From assembly GCA_029262955.1 (NCBI GenBank), contig JAJCYL010000567.1:1-9245 (forward strand): a stretch of DNA of 9,245 nt, in the 5' to 3' direction. The DNA comes from Cytophagales bacterium (lineage in GTDB: Bacteria > Bacteroidota > Bacteroidia > Cytophagales > Cyclobacteriaceae). The notes beneath the pieces were generated by a model, which made no database searches, was not told the origin of the DNA, and saw nothing but the letters and a program-made list of their open reading frames with translations. The first letter of the stretch is position 1; each line of letters opens with the position of its first letter. This document shows, in pieces, positions 1 through 7,545 of the stretch. The translations under genes and the position numbers were made by a program.

Positions 1-1038
1 AAGACCATCTGCCATCCCTACAAGTCTCAGGAGTTCCGTGGTACCGTGTTTGATGTCTGCGCTTAATTCCTTTATTAACTCCTCCTTGTTTGACGAAAGA
101 CAATGGTTCAGATCAATAACTTCTTTATGATCCTGGTTTAATTCAGCAATTATTTTCCATGAAACCACATTGTTTGGCGCAATCTCTATAGCTGCACCTA
201 TAAAATATCCTCCTGACTCAGCTCTGACATCAACTTCCGTAGTGACATGTGCTCCTAATCGAAAATCATCCAATTGGCGGCTTGATAAAAGATAATAACT
301 CGGACTGATCCCTGCAGACCACACTGATGTCGCTTTTAGTGCTTCACTGGGTTCAGCTTTGTCAACTATCATTGAGCTCAAAAGAAATAACCCCAGTCCG
401 GTTGATATATCTAGTTCATTCTTTTTGTAAGCGTTTGTAAGGTTGCTTCGCTCATTTTGAATTCCACTAGACACCCCATATGGCAAAATATTCTGGATTC
501 CGTCAATTACTTGAATCTTAATGTTTTCAGGATTGTGATTGAACACGGACGAAGTTCTAATGAATCCGAATTTCTCAGAGAATTGCCATGAATATCTGAA
601 TGTCACCTTGAGGTCTTCATTGCATTCCTCAAAAATGATTTTATTACCAATTGGACTTTTATAGAGGTTCTTTGTGACAGCATAAAGACCCGATAATCCC
701 TCATTAAAGGGCTCCCAAAGGAAGGTCTTACCCTCTTTTTTTACATGAAGAATAGTTTTACTACCGGTATTTTCGGCATTTTGGGAAATCTTGTCATCGG
801 TGTAATAAGGAAACAGCGCTGACTGTTCGTTTTTTCTTCCCGCCGATAGCCCTCCTGTACTTGAAATAAAAAGCCAGTGATCTGAATGACTCACCATACT
901 TATAAAAAAGGGCCTCATTTTGTTGTAGTTGGAGATTTTGTAGTAGGTCTCCCCTTCCAGGTTGACCCATTCTCCTTCAACAATTGAATCACTTTTTATA
1001 AGCAAATTATTACCAATTACTAGCTCATTTGGAGGCAT
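1..1038 (-). CDS. N-terminal part of a large glucan phosphorylase-like protein (GH94/GH149-type), 3' end outside window
   Basis: The first 346 residues of an open frame that runs off the left edge. The ATG is the first in-frame start after an upstream TAG, and no signal peptide follows, so the protein is probably cytoplasmic. Visible landmarks are MRPFFISMVSHSDHW (41-55), the nearby STGGLSAGRKN (60-70), FPYYTDDKI (76-84), and PYGVSSGIQNERSNLTNAYK (186-205). These resemble, from memory, the N-terminal beta-sandwich of long (about 1,100 residue) Bacteroidota proteins annotated as cellobiose-phosphorylase-like or GH149. GH149 enzymes phosphorolyse beta-1,3-glucan oligosaccharides to glucose-1-phosphate. 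The catalytic (alpha/alpha)6 domain lies outside the window, so activity cannot be verified. The gene sits 53 bases after a GH16 laminarinase-type gene and a sugar porter, which fits intracellular breakdown of imported beta-glucan oligosaccharides. Coding potential is clear; the family call is moderate and the substrate is inferred from context. Confidence 0.6.
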   Translation of the reverse strand, partial: MPPNELVIGNNLLIKSDSIVEGEWVNLEGETYYKISNYNKMRPFFISMVSHSDHWLFISSTGGLSAGRKNEQSALFPYYTDDKISQNAENTGSKTILHVKKEGKTFLWEPFNEGLSGLYAVTKNLYKSPIGNKIIFEECNEDLKVTFRYSWQFSEKFGFIRTSSVFNHNPENIKIQVIDGIQNILPYGVSSGIQNERSNLTNAYKKNELDISTGLGLFLLSSMIVDKAEPSEALKATSVWSAGISPSYYLLSSRQLDDFRLGAHVTTEVDVRAESGGYFIGAAIEIAPNNVVSWKIIAELNQDHKEVIDLNHCLSSNKEELIKELSADIKHGTTELLRLVGMADGL

Positions 1039-1091
1039 TGTCCTTTGAATTAAACCATGAAAATTAAGTGAAGGCTAAAGAACTTGAACTT

Positions 1092-2342
1092 CTAATTCCT
1101 TTCAAACACTCTCACATAATCCAAAACAAATTTTTGAGAGGTAACATCCTGATCCATACCCTGGGCTCCACCCCAACCACCACCCATGGCCAGGTTCAAG
1201 ATAATATTCTGTGGATTATTGAATGGCCATTCCAATTCATTAGCAATCTTGTCATAGACATAATATTCTTCCCCATCCACATATCCTTTAATTTCTGTAG
1301 GGGTCCACTCTACGCCGTATGTATGGAATTCACCTGCAATATTAACGATATCTCTGGTGCTACTGATTTGATTGTTTATCTTAAAATAGTAAGCTGGAGT
1401 ATGTACTGTAGCATGGGCAATGCCATTTCCGGTCTCATTATCCACTTCATAACCAACACTCTCGAGTATGTCAATCTCTCCACAGTAGGGCCACGACTTC
1501 TCATCCACATAAGCATCTCCAAGCGTCCAACCTGCTGCCCAATTACCCTTTTCTCTAGGCACTTGGGCTCTAAATTCAATTTTTCCAAATTTGAAAGATT
1601 CCTTTCCTCTCGTAGTTAGTCTGGCCGAAGTCCATTCCTGCCCGTTATCATTTTTTCGAGCTTCTATTATTAGATTACCATCTTCAACTCTTGCATTTTC
1701 GACTCTGCCCTTAGTATAGTACTGCAATTCATTATTGCCCCAACCCCAATTTCCTACGTCATAAGTCCACTTTGTAGTATCGACTGATTGCCCATCAAAT
1801 TCATCTGACCATACTAATTTCCAATCCGTACCACTCGTTTTCTGCTCAAATAATTTTGGGGTGAGCTGGTGCTCAACCATTAAAGTGAATTCGACTTTAG
1901 AGATCGTAGCTTCACCCTCACTTACATGCACTTTTATCTTATGATTTCCTGTATTAAATGGGCTGCCTTCTACAAAAGAAGGCCCCGAATCTGCGATTGT
2001 AATCTTACCGGTGACGTCGTAAGTTCGTCCATCTGAATTATCGTAGTAATCCTCAATCCAAACTTTTCCCCCATTATTAAAGGAAGTGAAAATTTCCGTC
2101 CGGTATCTTCCAACCACTTCAAAAGCCACATCAAAAGCAAGCCATGTGCCATCCGTCAGTGTAGTCGGAGATTCTAAGTCTTCACCTGTGCTTTGAGTGA
2201 AAGTTGTTGCATCAACAGCTATCACTTTCTCCTGTGTGTTTTCCACCTCAGGTGAGTCATCAGATTGCTTCTGTGGTGTGCAACCAATCACCATTGTTAA
2301 AAAACAAACCAAAAAGAAGTTTCTCATTTTTATCATCTTCAT
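1092..2342 (-). CDS. GH16 beta-glucanase (laminarinase-like) lipoprotein with N-terminal CBM-like domain
   Basis: A 416-residue exported endo-beta-glucanase. Residues 1-20 form a lipoprotein signal ending in the lipobox VIGC with Cys21 as the lipidation site. The following segment (TPQKQSDDS) is polar and acidic, compatible with surface display. Residues about 40-155 are a beta-rich module resembling a CBM6/CBM35-type carbohydrate-binding domain. The GH16 catalytic domain spans about 173-415. It shows WSDEFDG (178-184), GNWGWGNNELQYYT (197-210), the catalytic GEIDILE (Glu289 nucleophile, Asp291, Glu294 acid/base) and MGGGWGG (386-392). The ExDxxE spacing and the NNELQYYT motif are typical of laminarinases rather than agarases or carrageenases, so beta-1,3- or mixed-linkage glucan is the likely substrate. 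Its ATG overlaps the stop of the upstream sugar porter by 4 bases (ATGA), implying coupled translation. Met3 and Met6 are possible alternative starts. Family confidence is very high; exact substrate is inferred. Confidence 0.95.
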   Translation of the reverse strand: MKMIKMRNFFLVCFLTMVIGCTPQKQSDDSPEVENTQEKVIAVDATTFTQSTGEDLESPTTLTDGTWLAFDVAFEVVGRYRTEIFTSFNNGGKVWIEDYYDNSDGRTYDVTGKITIADSGPSFVEGSPFNTGNHKIKVHVSEGEATISKVEFTLMVEHQLTPKLFEQKTSGTDWKLVWSDEFDGQSVDTTKWTYDVGNWGWGNNELQYYTKGRVENARVEDGNLIIEARKNDNGQEWTSARLTTRGKESFKFGKIEFRAQVPREKGNWAAGWTLGDAYVDEKSWPYCGEIDILESVGYEVDNETGNGIAHATVHTPAYYFKINNQISSTRDIVNIAGEFHTYGVEWTPTEIKGYVDGEEYYVYDKIANELEWPFNNPQNIILNLAMGGGWGGAQGMDQDVTSQKFVLDYVRVFERN

Positions 2343-3898
2343 TTGACTAGAATTTTTTCTAATTCCTCAAGTGTTTTGCCCTTCGTTTCCGGAACAACTT
2401 TCAGAATAAACATGAAACCGACAAGGGCAAAAAGGCCGTAGATCAGAAATGTCATACTGCTTCCCAATGTTTCTAATTCCCATGGAAAAACCAGCTGAAC
2501 CAGAAAGCTTATCCCTGAGTTAACGAATCCTACAAATGATATAGCCAGGCCTCGTACTTTGAGCGGGAATAGCTCTGAAAATAGCACCCACATTACAGGA
2601 CCAATTGATACGGCAAAAGAGGCCACAAAACCCAGGATACCTATCAGGATCAGTGTAGGATTCATAGAGATTGCCGCAGTTATCAAGGGTGATTCAAATC
2701 TTTTGGCATCTACTTTTCCCAGCGCTTCTGAAAGTGCGGATTTAAAACTCACGTCGTCGGTAAACGTTTTGTTGAGCAAGCCGGACAGGGCTTCAACTCT
2801 TACCTCGTCAGGCAATGAGCTTAAGGACCCTTCATTTAGGGTATAGGTAGCAGTACTAAAACCATAAGCCAGTAGAAACATGGTAATTGTTATACCAGCA
2901 ACCCCATAACTGAGTAGCGGCTTTCTTCCTAATTTATCAATAAACAATATTGCTACAACTGTAAAAACCAAATTAGTGAGCCCTACCAGAATGGCCTGAA
3001 CAAATGAGGCATCAGTACCTATCCCGGATTGCTCAAATATCATTGGGGCATAAAAGAATACTGAATTTATACCGGTTATTTGCTGTAATACGGCCACCAC
3101 AATACCAATTGTTAATACCAATCTCATTGCTGGCATAAACAGTTCTTTTAACGGAACTTTTTCTTCCTTTTCATCAGACTTAATGCTGTCCTGAACTGCA
3201 GCAATCTGAATTTCAGTTTCCTCAGCACTGACCACTTTCTGAAATACCACCCGGGCTTCTTCTTCACGGCCTTTCATCACCAACCAACGTGGACTTCTGG
3301 GCACTAAAAACATTCCGAAAAAATACAAGACTGCTGGAAGTGTTTCCAATCCAAGCATCCAACGCCAGTTCCATTTATCAAAACCCAGAGACTGGGCCCA
3401 ACCAGAATCCGATTGACCTAACTGAAGAATCATGTAATTGGTGAAAAAGGCAACTGAAATACCCAGTACTATGTTTAGTTGGTTAAATGAAACCAGTCTC
3501 CCTCTCATGTTACTTGGTGCAATTTCGGCTATATACATCGGTGCAATAATGAGTGAAGCCCCAACGCCAATTCCTCCTATCATTCTGGCTATTACCAAGA
3601 ATAGGAAGGTCGGTGCAAAAGCTGAAGCAATTGCTGATATAGCATAAAGTACAGCGGCATACTTCAATACCACTTTTCTACCGAACTTATCACTAAGCGG
3701 CCCAGAGACCATCATCGCCAATGTCGCTGTGAGGGTCAAAGAACTCACGGACCAACCAAGTTCCAGTTTAGAGAGACTAAATTCTAATTCAATGAACTTT
3801 ACTACTCCTGAAATAACTGATGCATCAAAGCCCATTAGGAATCCTCCTAATGCTACTGTCAATGCTATTCTAATGGTATAAAGTTGTTGATTTGACAT
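2339..3898 (-). CDS. MFS sugar porter (sugar/H+ symporter, XylE/GLUT-like)
   Basis: A 519-residue inner-membrane transporter of the MFS sugar porter family with 12 predicted helices. Hallmarks in order are GFDASVISG in TM1 with Asp25 (equivalent to the proton-coupling Asp27 of XylE), DKFGRK (70-75), RMIGGIGVG (105-113, Arg105), PMYIAEIAP (120-128), PRSPRWL (200-206, usually PESPRWL), QQITGIN (272-278), DKLGRK (321-326), GPVMWVLFSELFP (433-445) and PETKGKTLEE (503-512). Sugar-site residues matching XylE Gln168, Gln288, Gln289, Asn294 and Trp392 are kept as Gln140, Gln272, Gln273, Asn278 and Trp437. The XylE Gln415-Trp416 pair is Asn460-Ser461. A hydrophilic insertion of about 60 residues (350-412) lies between TM9 and TM10, where family members have a short loop. 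It is the first gene of the operon and overlaps the GH16 gene by ATGA, so import of glucose or short beta-glucan oligosaccharides is likely. The substrate is inferred. Confidence 0.95.
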   Translation of the reverse strand: MSNQQLYTIRIALTVALGGFLMGFDASVISGVVKFIELEFSLSKLELGWSVSSLTLTATLAMMVSGPLSDKFGRKVVLKYAAVLYAISAIASAFAPTFLFLVIARMIGGIGVGASLIIAPMYIAEIAPSNMRGRLVSFNQLNIVLGISVAFFTNYMILQLGQSDSGWAQSLGFDKWNWRWMLGLETLPAVLYFFGMFLVPRSPRWLVMKGREEEARVVFQKVVSAEETEIQIAAVQDSIKSDEKEEKVPLKELFMPAMRLVLTIGIVVAVLQQITGINSVFFYAPMIFEQSGIGTDASFVQAILVGLTNLVFTVVAILFIDKLGRKPLLSYGVAGITITMFLLAYGFSTATYTLNEGSLSSLPDEVRVEALSGLLNKTFTDDVSFKSALSEALGKVDAKRFESPLITAAISMNPTLILIGILGFVASFAVSIGPVMWVLFSELFPLKVRGLAISFVGFVNSGISFLVQLVFPWELETLGSSMTFLIYGLFALVGFMFILKVVPETKGKTLEELEKILVK

Positions 3899-3899
3899 A

Positions 3900-3958
3900 A
3901 TTTGGGATTGGAACCGGAAAATAGAAATTAATGTTAAATTTTACACTCAATCCCAAAT
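3900..3958. repeat. 11-base perfect inverted repeat upstream of the sugar porter gene
   Basis: ATTTGGGATTG (3900-3910) and its exact complement CAATCCCAAAT (3948-3958) are separated by 37 bases. The inner arm touches the start codon of the MFS gene within two bases. It could be a pair of operator half-sites or a leader hairpin covering the start region. The symmetry is seen directly; function is inferred. Confidence 0.6.
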
Positions 3959-3970
3959 AAATGATTGAGT
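3945..3970. repeat. Short hairpin: 8-base inverted repeat with 10-base loop
   Basis: ACTCAATC (3945-3952) and GATTGAGT (3963-3970) pair perfectly around a 10-base AT-rich loop. Its left arm shares bases with the 11-base repeat, so the two structures exclude one another. Read in the direction of the TPR-CHAT transcript it is followed by GTAAAATTT rather than a clean T-run. It is therefore only a weak terminator candidate for that transcript; an operator for the sugar operon is equally possible. Confidence 0.5.
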
Positions 3971-3975
3971 AACAA

Positions 3976-3996
3976 CAAATATTGCAAATATTGCAA
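3976..3996. repeat. 9-base tandem repeat (CAAATATTG x2 plus CAA)
   Basis: Two exact copies of CAAATATTG in tandem followed by CAA, ending within the 10-base perfect palindrome TATTGCAATA (3989-3998). It lies about 80-100 bases ahead of the sugar porter start, in the zone where a promoter or activator site would be expected. On the minus strand each copy gives an AATATTTG that resembles the Bacteroidota -7 element TAnnTTTG at five of six fixed positions, but no well-spaced -33 TTG was found. Confidence 0.5.
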
Positions 3997-4031
3997 TAGA
4001 AGTCTACTCCAATTAAGATGATCAGTAAGTT

Positions 4032-6926
4032 TCACCTGCCCATTATCACAAATGCCCCCCAGTAATAGGGCTTGTCATATTTCTTGCTCATTTGCAATTG
4101 TGTTGTACGAAAGGCTTCGTATTTATTACCACTGGTTACCCAATTTTGATAAAAATTGGTCATAAAATCCTGAGTGGCCTGATCGTCAACTTTCCATAAG
4201 CTCATTAACAAGGTATTGGCTCCAGCTACTAAAAGGGAACGTTGCAATCCATAAACGCCTTCCCCTGCTTTGATCTCTCCAAGTCCTGTTTCGCATGCAC
4301 TCAAAACGACCATCTCGACATTCTCCAATGGATAGTTAAGTATTTCGTAGGCAGTTGCAATACCATTGTCCTCTGTGGCGAAGTCTCCAGACTGCTCACT
4401 CACCCCTCCGGCCCCGCTCAGCATGATACCTGATCTGAGAAACACATTCTCTTCCATGTGATTAACATTGATTCCAAAGACTTTCTCATTATAAGCATCG
4501 GAAGCATCCTCAAGGAAAAAACCATGGGTCGCCACATGTACGATATCGTGGTCATTGGCTTTCTTAAGGTTGGACTCACTGGCCTCCAAAGCCAGGTACT
4601 TGTCGATCTTAACATTTGAATTCCTAAGGATACCGTCAATATTATTGATTTCAACCTTTGTACCTGGTAAAGGGCTAATATCGCTTGAGCCGTAAGTGGG
4701 GAAGCCCATTAGAAAGGCGCTCCCTGGTTTGTTTTTACCCCCAGTCTCTTTTAACCCAATCAGGTCAGAGGCGTTGGTCAATAAAACAAAGCTTTTAGAA
4801 TTTACTAAATAGCCTGCGCCTTTGATTTGAAGAGTTGGTAAGCTAATTTGATTATATATGCCATCCTTTGCCAGATACACGGTATTAATCCCTTCTAATT
4901 GTTGATCAATTAAAGCCCAGTAGTTGTCATATGAAAATTCATCATCTAATTGCAGACCAGTTGTATTGCGATAATATTTGAAGAACTTTCCTTCCAATTC
5001 GCTGCCATTATTAAGAAAAACCAACTTCGGTGAATTAGTGCTTTTCTTACCAACCAATGCTGCATAAATGACATTTCCCGTAAAGCCATTCTTAAATTCA
5101 GGAAAGCGAACTAAGTCTATTAATGCCTGTTGATCGCTCAATGAATTCCTCAATGTCTCGTAACTTACTGTTGACTTGGCATCGTCAAATAGTCCTGTTG
5201 CCTCTGACAAATATTTTTCCAGATCGTTGGATTTCTGTTCCAAGGCAGTGATGTCAATTTCCTCCTCCTCCAGTTGTTCATTGGTATAAGAATAGAGTGT
5301 AGCCAGGTTTTCTTTGAGATCAATCCATTCCAGATACTTTAACTTCAACTCCATATTGTTACCAGACAAGATGGCTGTTTTGATCTTGGTGCTTGCCGAA
5401 AGAAGAATGCCCTTTGTCTTTAGCTGGATCTCAAAAAAATGGCTGGCTAAGTCAGGAAGCCCCTTATGTGCTTCCATAATAAATGAGAAATACCTATAGA
5501 ATCGGCCTTGCTGACTGCTCCAAAACTTGGTTTTTTCGGTCTCACTCATCGAGGGGAAATTATCTCGTATGAAATTCAGTGTTTGTTGAATGACCTCCTT
5601 GTACCGTCGTGCCGCCGATTCCATTTTTCCCTGTTCCCATTTGAGTATTGCCAGATCTTCGGTAATACTTAGCATCAATGGATGCTGAGGGTCATAAGTT
5701 TCTTTTCTTATTTCATAGGCTCGATCAAGGTATTTTTCGGCCTTGTCCAGCTGATTAATTGATCTGTAGTAGTTGCCCAAATAAACCCGGGAGGTTGCTG
5801 ATGCGAAATGATCACTGCCATAATTATTCTTATTAATTTCGTGAGCTTTTAGCAAGGCTTCCTCTACCTTCTCACCCTCTTTACCCATTTTAAGGTAAAG
5901 GGAGGCCAGGTTAGTTAGCAGATAAGCATAGTCAGGATGATTCTTTTTCCATTGATCTTGCTTTATTTCTATGGCCTTCAAATAAATCTCTTCTGCTTTA
6001 TCATACTGACCACTTGCTTCATAAATCAAGGCCAGGTTGATAAACATCTTTTGATAGGTCGTAGACTTGCTGACCCGCTCTTTCTTGGGTTGAGCCATTA
6101 CATCTTCAAGAATAACTATCGCCTGATCATAGCGTCCGAGTGCCTGGTAGAGAATGGCTTTATTGTTTTGGGCGATGTAATATGGTGCTCCTCCTTCGGA
6201 TTTGAGTACATTTAATGCTTGCTCTATAAGTTTTTCAGAATCAGAGTACTTCCCCTGGTCTTTATATAAAACAGCCTGATTGTTCAGCAAGGAAGCGTAT
6301 GAATAACTTTGGTCACCAGTAATATCTTCAATGTCACTGAGCGCATTTTTGGTATACTGCTCAGACAGGGTAAACCTCCCCATGGCCTGGTAGAGTAATC
6401 CGAGATTACCAGTTAGCTTGACCCTCAGTAGTTGATCAGGATTCCCATTATCATCAAGCGTCTCTATTCCAGCATTAAAAGCTTTTTCAGCTGCCTTGAA
6501 CTTCCTGGAGCTAAAAGCGATTTCACCAACCGTCTTGAAACGATTCGCTTTTCTAATGACATCCGCTTCTGTAAGCTTCTCGTCCTCATCATCCAGGAGG
6601 TTATCCATAAAGCTCTTACCCCCACCTACATTGATGACCTTGGTAAGTTCCCTAAAGTTATTCTGGTCTTCAAAAAACGACACATTGTCGATAGCGGCTA
6701 AGGCAAAATTGAAACTGGCCGTATCCTTATCAGCATGCATTTTCTGCATTTTATCATAGGATTTCTTGAGGTCAATTTCTTCCCCAGTAACATCTTCTAT
6801 TTTCTCAACTTTCTGTTTGAGCTTGTCCTTAAGTTGTTTGAGTTTATTGAATTGAGCCAACCCTGGATTAGAGCAGATCATCAATGCAAATGAAATTAAA
6901 TAGAGAGTTTTCAACTTTTCAATCAT
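4032..6926 (-). CDS. Exported TPR-repeat protein with C-terminal CHAT (caspase-like) protease domain
   Basis: A 964-residue protein. Residues 1-24 look like a Sec signal peptide with cleavage after Ala24 (NPGLA/Q), so it should act in the periplasm or beyond. Residues 26-65 are highly charged and probably helical or coiled-coil. About eight TPR units cover roughly 130-450, for example NLGLLYQAMGRFTLSEQY (174-191), INLALIYEASGQYDKAEE (296-313) and YLGNYYRSINQLDKAEKY (382-399). A helical linker (about 455-600) leads to the CHAT domain (about 600-964). It carries HVATHGFF (catalytic His801) and SACETG (catalytic Cys878), followed by GVYGLQRSLLVAGAN (890-904) and SLWKVDD (909-915), so the cysteine-protease dyad looks intact. 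CHAT domains are caspase relatives; TPRs normally bind the partner or target. The start overlaps the stop of the DUF4199-like gene by 4 bases, so the two are probably made together. The target is unknown, and nothing nearby ties it to CRISPR or gasdermins. Domain call is very secure; function is not. Confidence 0.95.
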   Translation of the reverse strand: MIEKLKTLYLISFALMICSNPGLAQFNKLKQLKDKLKQKVEKIEDVTGEEIDLKKSYDKMQKMHADKDTASFNFALAAIDNVSFFEDQNNFRELTKVINVGGGKSFMDNLLDDEDEKLTEADVIRKANRFKTVGEIAFSSRKFKAAEKAFNAGIETLDDNGNPDQLLRVKLTGNLGLLYQAMGRFTLSEQYTKNALSDIEDITGDQSYSYASLLNNQAVLYKDQGKYSDSEKLIEQALNVLKSEGGAPYYIAQNNKAILYQALGRYDQAIVILEDVMAQPKKERVSKSTTYQKMFINLALIYEASGQYDKAEEIYLKAIEIKQDQWKKNHPDYAYLLTNLASLYLKMGKEGEKVEEALLKAHEINKNNYGSDHFASATSRVYLGNYYRSINQLDKAEKYLDRAYEIRKETYDPQHPLMLSITEDLAILKWEQGKMESAARRYKEVIQQTLNFIRDNFPSMSETEKTKFWSSQQGRFYRYFSFIMEAHKGLPDLASHFFEIQLKTKGILLSASTKIKTAILSGNNMELKLKYLEWIDLKENLATLYSYTNEQLEEEEIDITALEQKSNDLEKYLSEATGLFDDAKSTVSYETLRNSLSDQQALIDLVRFPEFKNGFTGNVIYAALVGKKSTNSPKLVFLNNGSELEGKFFKYYRNTTGLQLDDEFSYDNYWALIDQQLEGINTVYLAKDGIYNQISLPTLQIKGAGYLVNSKSFVLLTNASDLIGLKETGGKNKPGSAFLMGFPTYGSSDISPLPGTKVEINNIDGILRNSNVKIDKYLALEASESNLKKANDHDIVHVATHGFFLEDASDAYNEKVFGINVNHMEENVFLRSGIMLSGAGGVSEQSGDFATEDNGIATAYEILNYPLENVEMVVLSACETGLGEIKAGEGVYGLQRSLLVAGANTLLMSLWKVDDQATQDFMTNFYQNWVTSGNKYEAFRTTQLQMSKKYDKPYYWGAFVIMGR

Positions 6927-7450
6927 AGTTCTCTTCTTCTAAGTATTACCGCAATAGGAATAGTTAAAGTCAAACCAATCAGGCACTTTTTTAGAAAATC
7001 GTCTAAAGCCAAGATAGCCGATGATGTATTTTCTATATCTTCTCTGCTTTGGTTATAGGTGCCTTCCCCCATGTGAGAGATCATCTCGTCCTTTTTCAAA
7101 TCAATAATTTCCAATCTGTCAGTGATGTAAAGATCTACTAATTGGTGATCAAAAAAATCAAGGAATAAGATAATGAAAATGCCGGACAGAAGTGCCAGGT
7201 TGACGTACGTCAATACGCCAACGGTCATTCCTTGCCAAAAATGGAGAATTCCATTATTCCTATAGTCTTTGTAATCTTTCATGGAGAAAAACAGGAATAT
7301 AGGCAGGATTAAGAAGTCGAAAAACTTCAGATCAATTAATGGATTTCTCCCCATCCAATAGGTGATGATGAACATTAAAATACTAAGTGCAGCTCCACTC
7401 GCTCCGTATTTCAAGGGAACAGCAACTAATGAGTTTTTTAGAATTTCCAT
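6923..7450 (-). CDS. DUF4199-type integral membrane protein
   Basis: A 175-residue membrane protein of unknown function. Hydrophobic segments lie at about 13-33, 43-57, 72-100 and 153-170. The hydrophilic stretch at 101-150 (VDLYITDRLEI, MSHMGEG-like, NQSREDIE) and the basic tail ILRRREL complete the layout. N-terminal LKYG, the FFSMKDYKDYRNNG segment after TM2 (54-67) and the FWQGMTVGVLTY start of TM3 (71-82) match the usual pattern of DUF4199 proteins, which are common and uncharacterised in Bacteroidota. It begins an apparent two-gene operon: its TGA overlaps the ATG of the TPR-CHAT gene as ATGA. Upstream is a 123-base spacer with a Fur-like box and a palindrome, and AATCCCAAA sits directly before the start codon. 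It could anchor or influence the exported CHAT protein, but that is inference from gene order only. Confidence 0.8.
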   Translation of the reverse strand: MEILKNSLVAVPLKYGASGAALSILMFIITYWMGRNPLIDLKFFDFLILPIFLFFSMKDYKDYRNNGILHFWQGMTVGVLTYVNLALLSGIFIILFLDFFDHQLVDLYITDRLEIIDLKKDEMISHMGEGTYNQSREDIENTSSAILALDDFLKKCLIGLTLTIPIAVILRRREL

Positions 7451-7467
7451 TTTTGGGATTTATACAA

Positions 7468-7530
7468 ACATCCCTCGTAATCCCTGCCTGGCCAGCAGGC
7501 AGGTCCTCATAAAGGGAGTTAGAAGGATGT
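7468..7530. repeat. Imperfect long inverted repeat enclosing the GC-rich palindrome
   Basis: The left flank begins ACATCC (7468-7473) and the right flank ends GGATGT (7525-7530). Between them the arms continue imperfectly: ACATCCCTCGTAATCCC on the left against ACATCCTTCTAACTCCC read as the complement of the right. The perfect 8-base palindrome forms the core. The whole block could fold as one long hairpin, which suggests a small non-autonomous repeat unit or a structured leader for the DUF4199 gene. Origin and role are uncertain. Confidence 0.5.
7483..7503. repeat. GC-rich palindrome of the CCTGCCTG/CAGGCAGG type
   Basis: Two perfect 8-base arms, CCTGCCTG (7483-7490) and CAGGCAGG (7496-7503), flank the 5-base loop GCCAG. 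It is much more GC-rich than its surroundings. Similar CTGCCTG...CAGGCAG palindromes recur, from memory, between genes in Bacteroidota genomes. No T-run follows on either strand, so it is not a standard intrinsic terminator, although it could stop or process the transcript of the dihydroorotase-like gene. It sits between that stop codon and the DUF4199 start. Confidence 0.7.
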
Positions 7531-7545
7531 CTTTAAGGATTAGAA

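Noticed and set aside
1068..1619. 183-residue plus-strand open frame
   Set aside because: It lies antisense to the GH16 gene, whose minus-strand product carries the full catalytic signature. The plus-strand product shows no family motif.
1092..2342. GH16 agarase or kappa-carrageenase
   Set aside because: The GNWGWGNNELQYYT motif and the ExDxxE active site context fit laminarinase-type members better, and the operon has no sulfatase or other red-algal galactan genes.
4032..6926. TPR-CHAT protein as a CRISPR-linked (Csx29-like) or gasdermin-activating defence protease
   Set aside because: No CRISPR array, Cas gene or gasdermin-like gene is present, and the signal peptide points to export rather than cytoplasmic defence.
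7483..7503. Intrinsic terminator at the GC-rich palindrome
   Set aside because: No T-run follows the stem on either strand, so the standard terminator pattern is missing.
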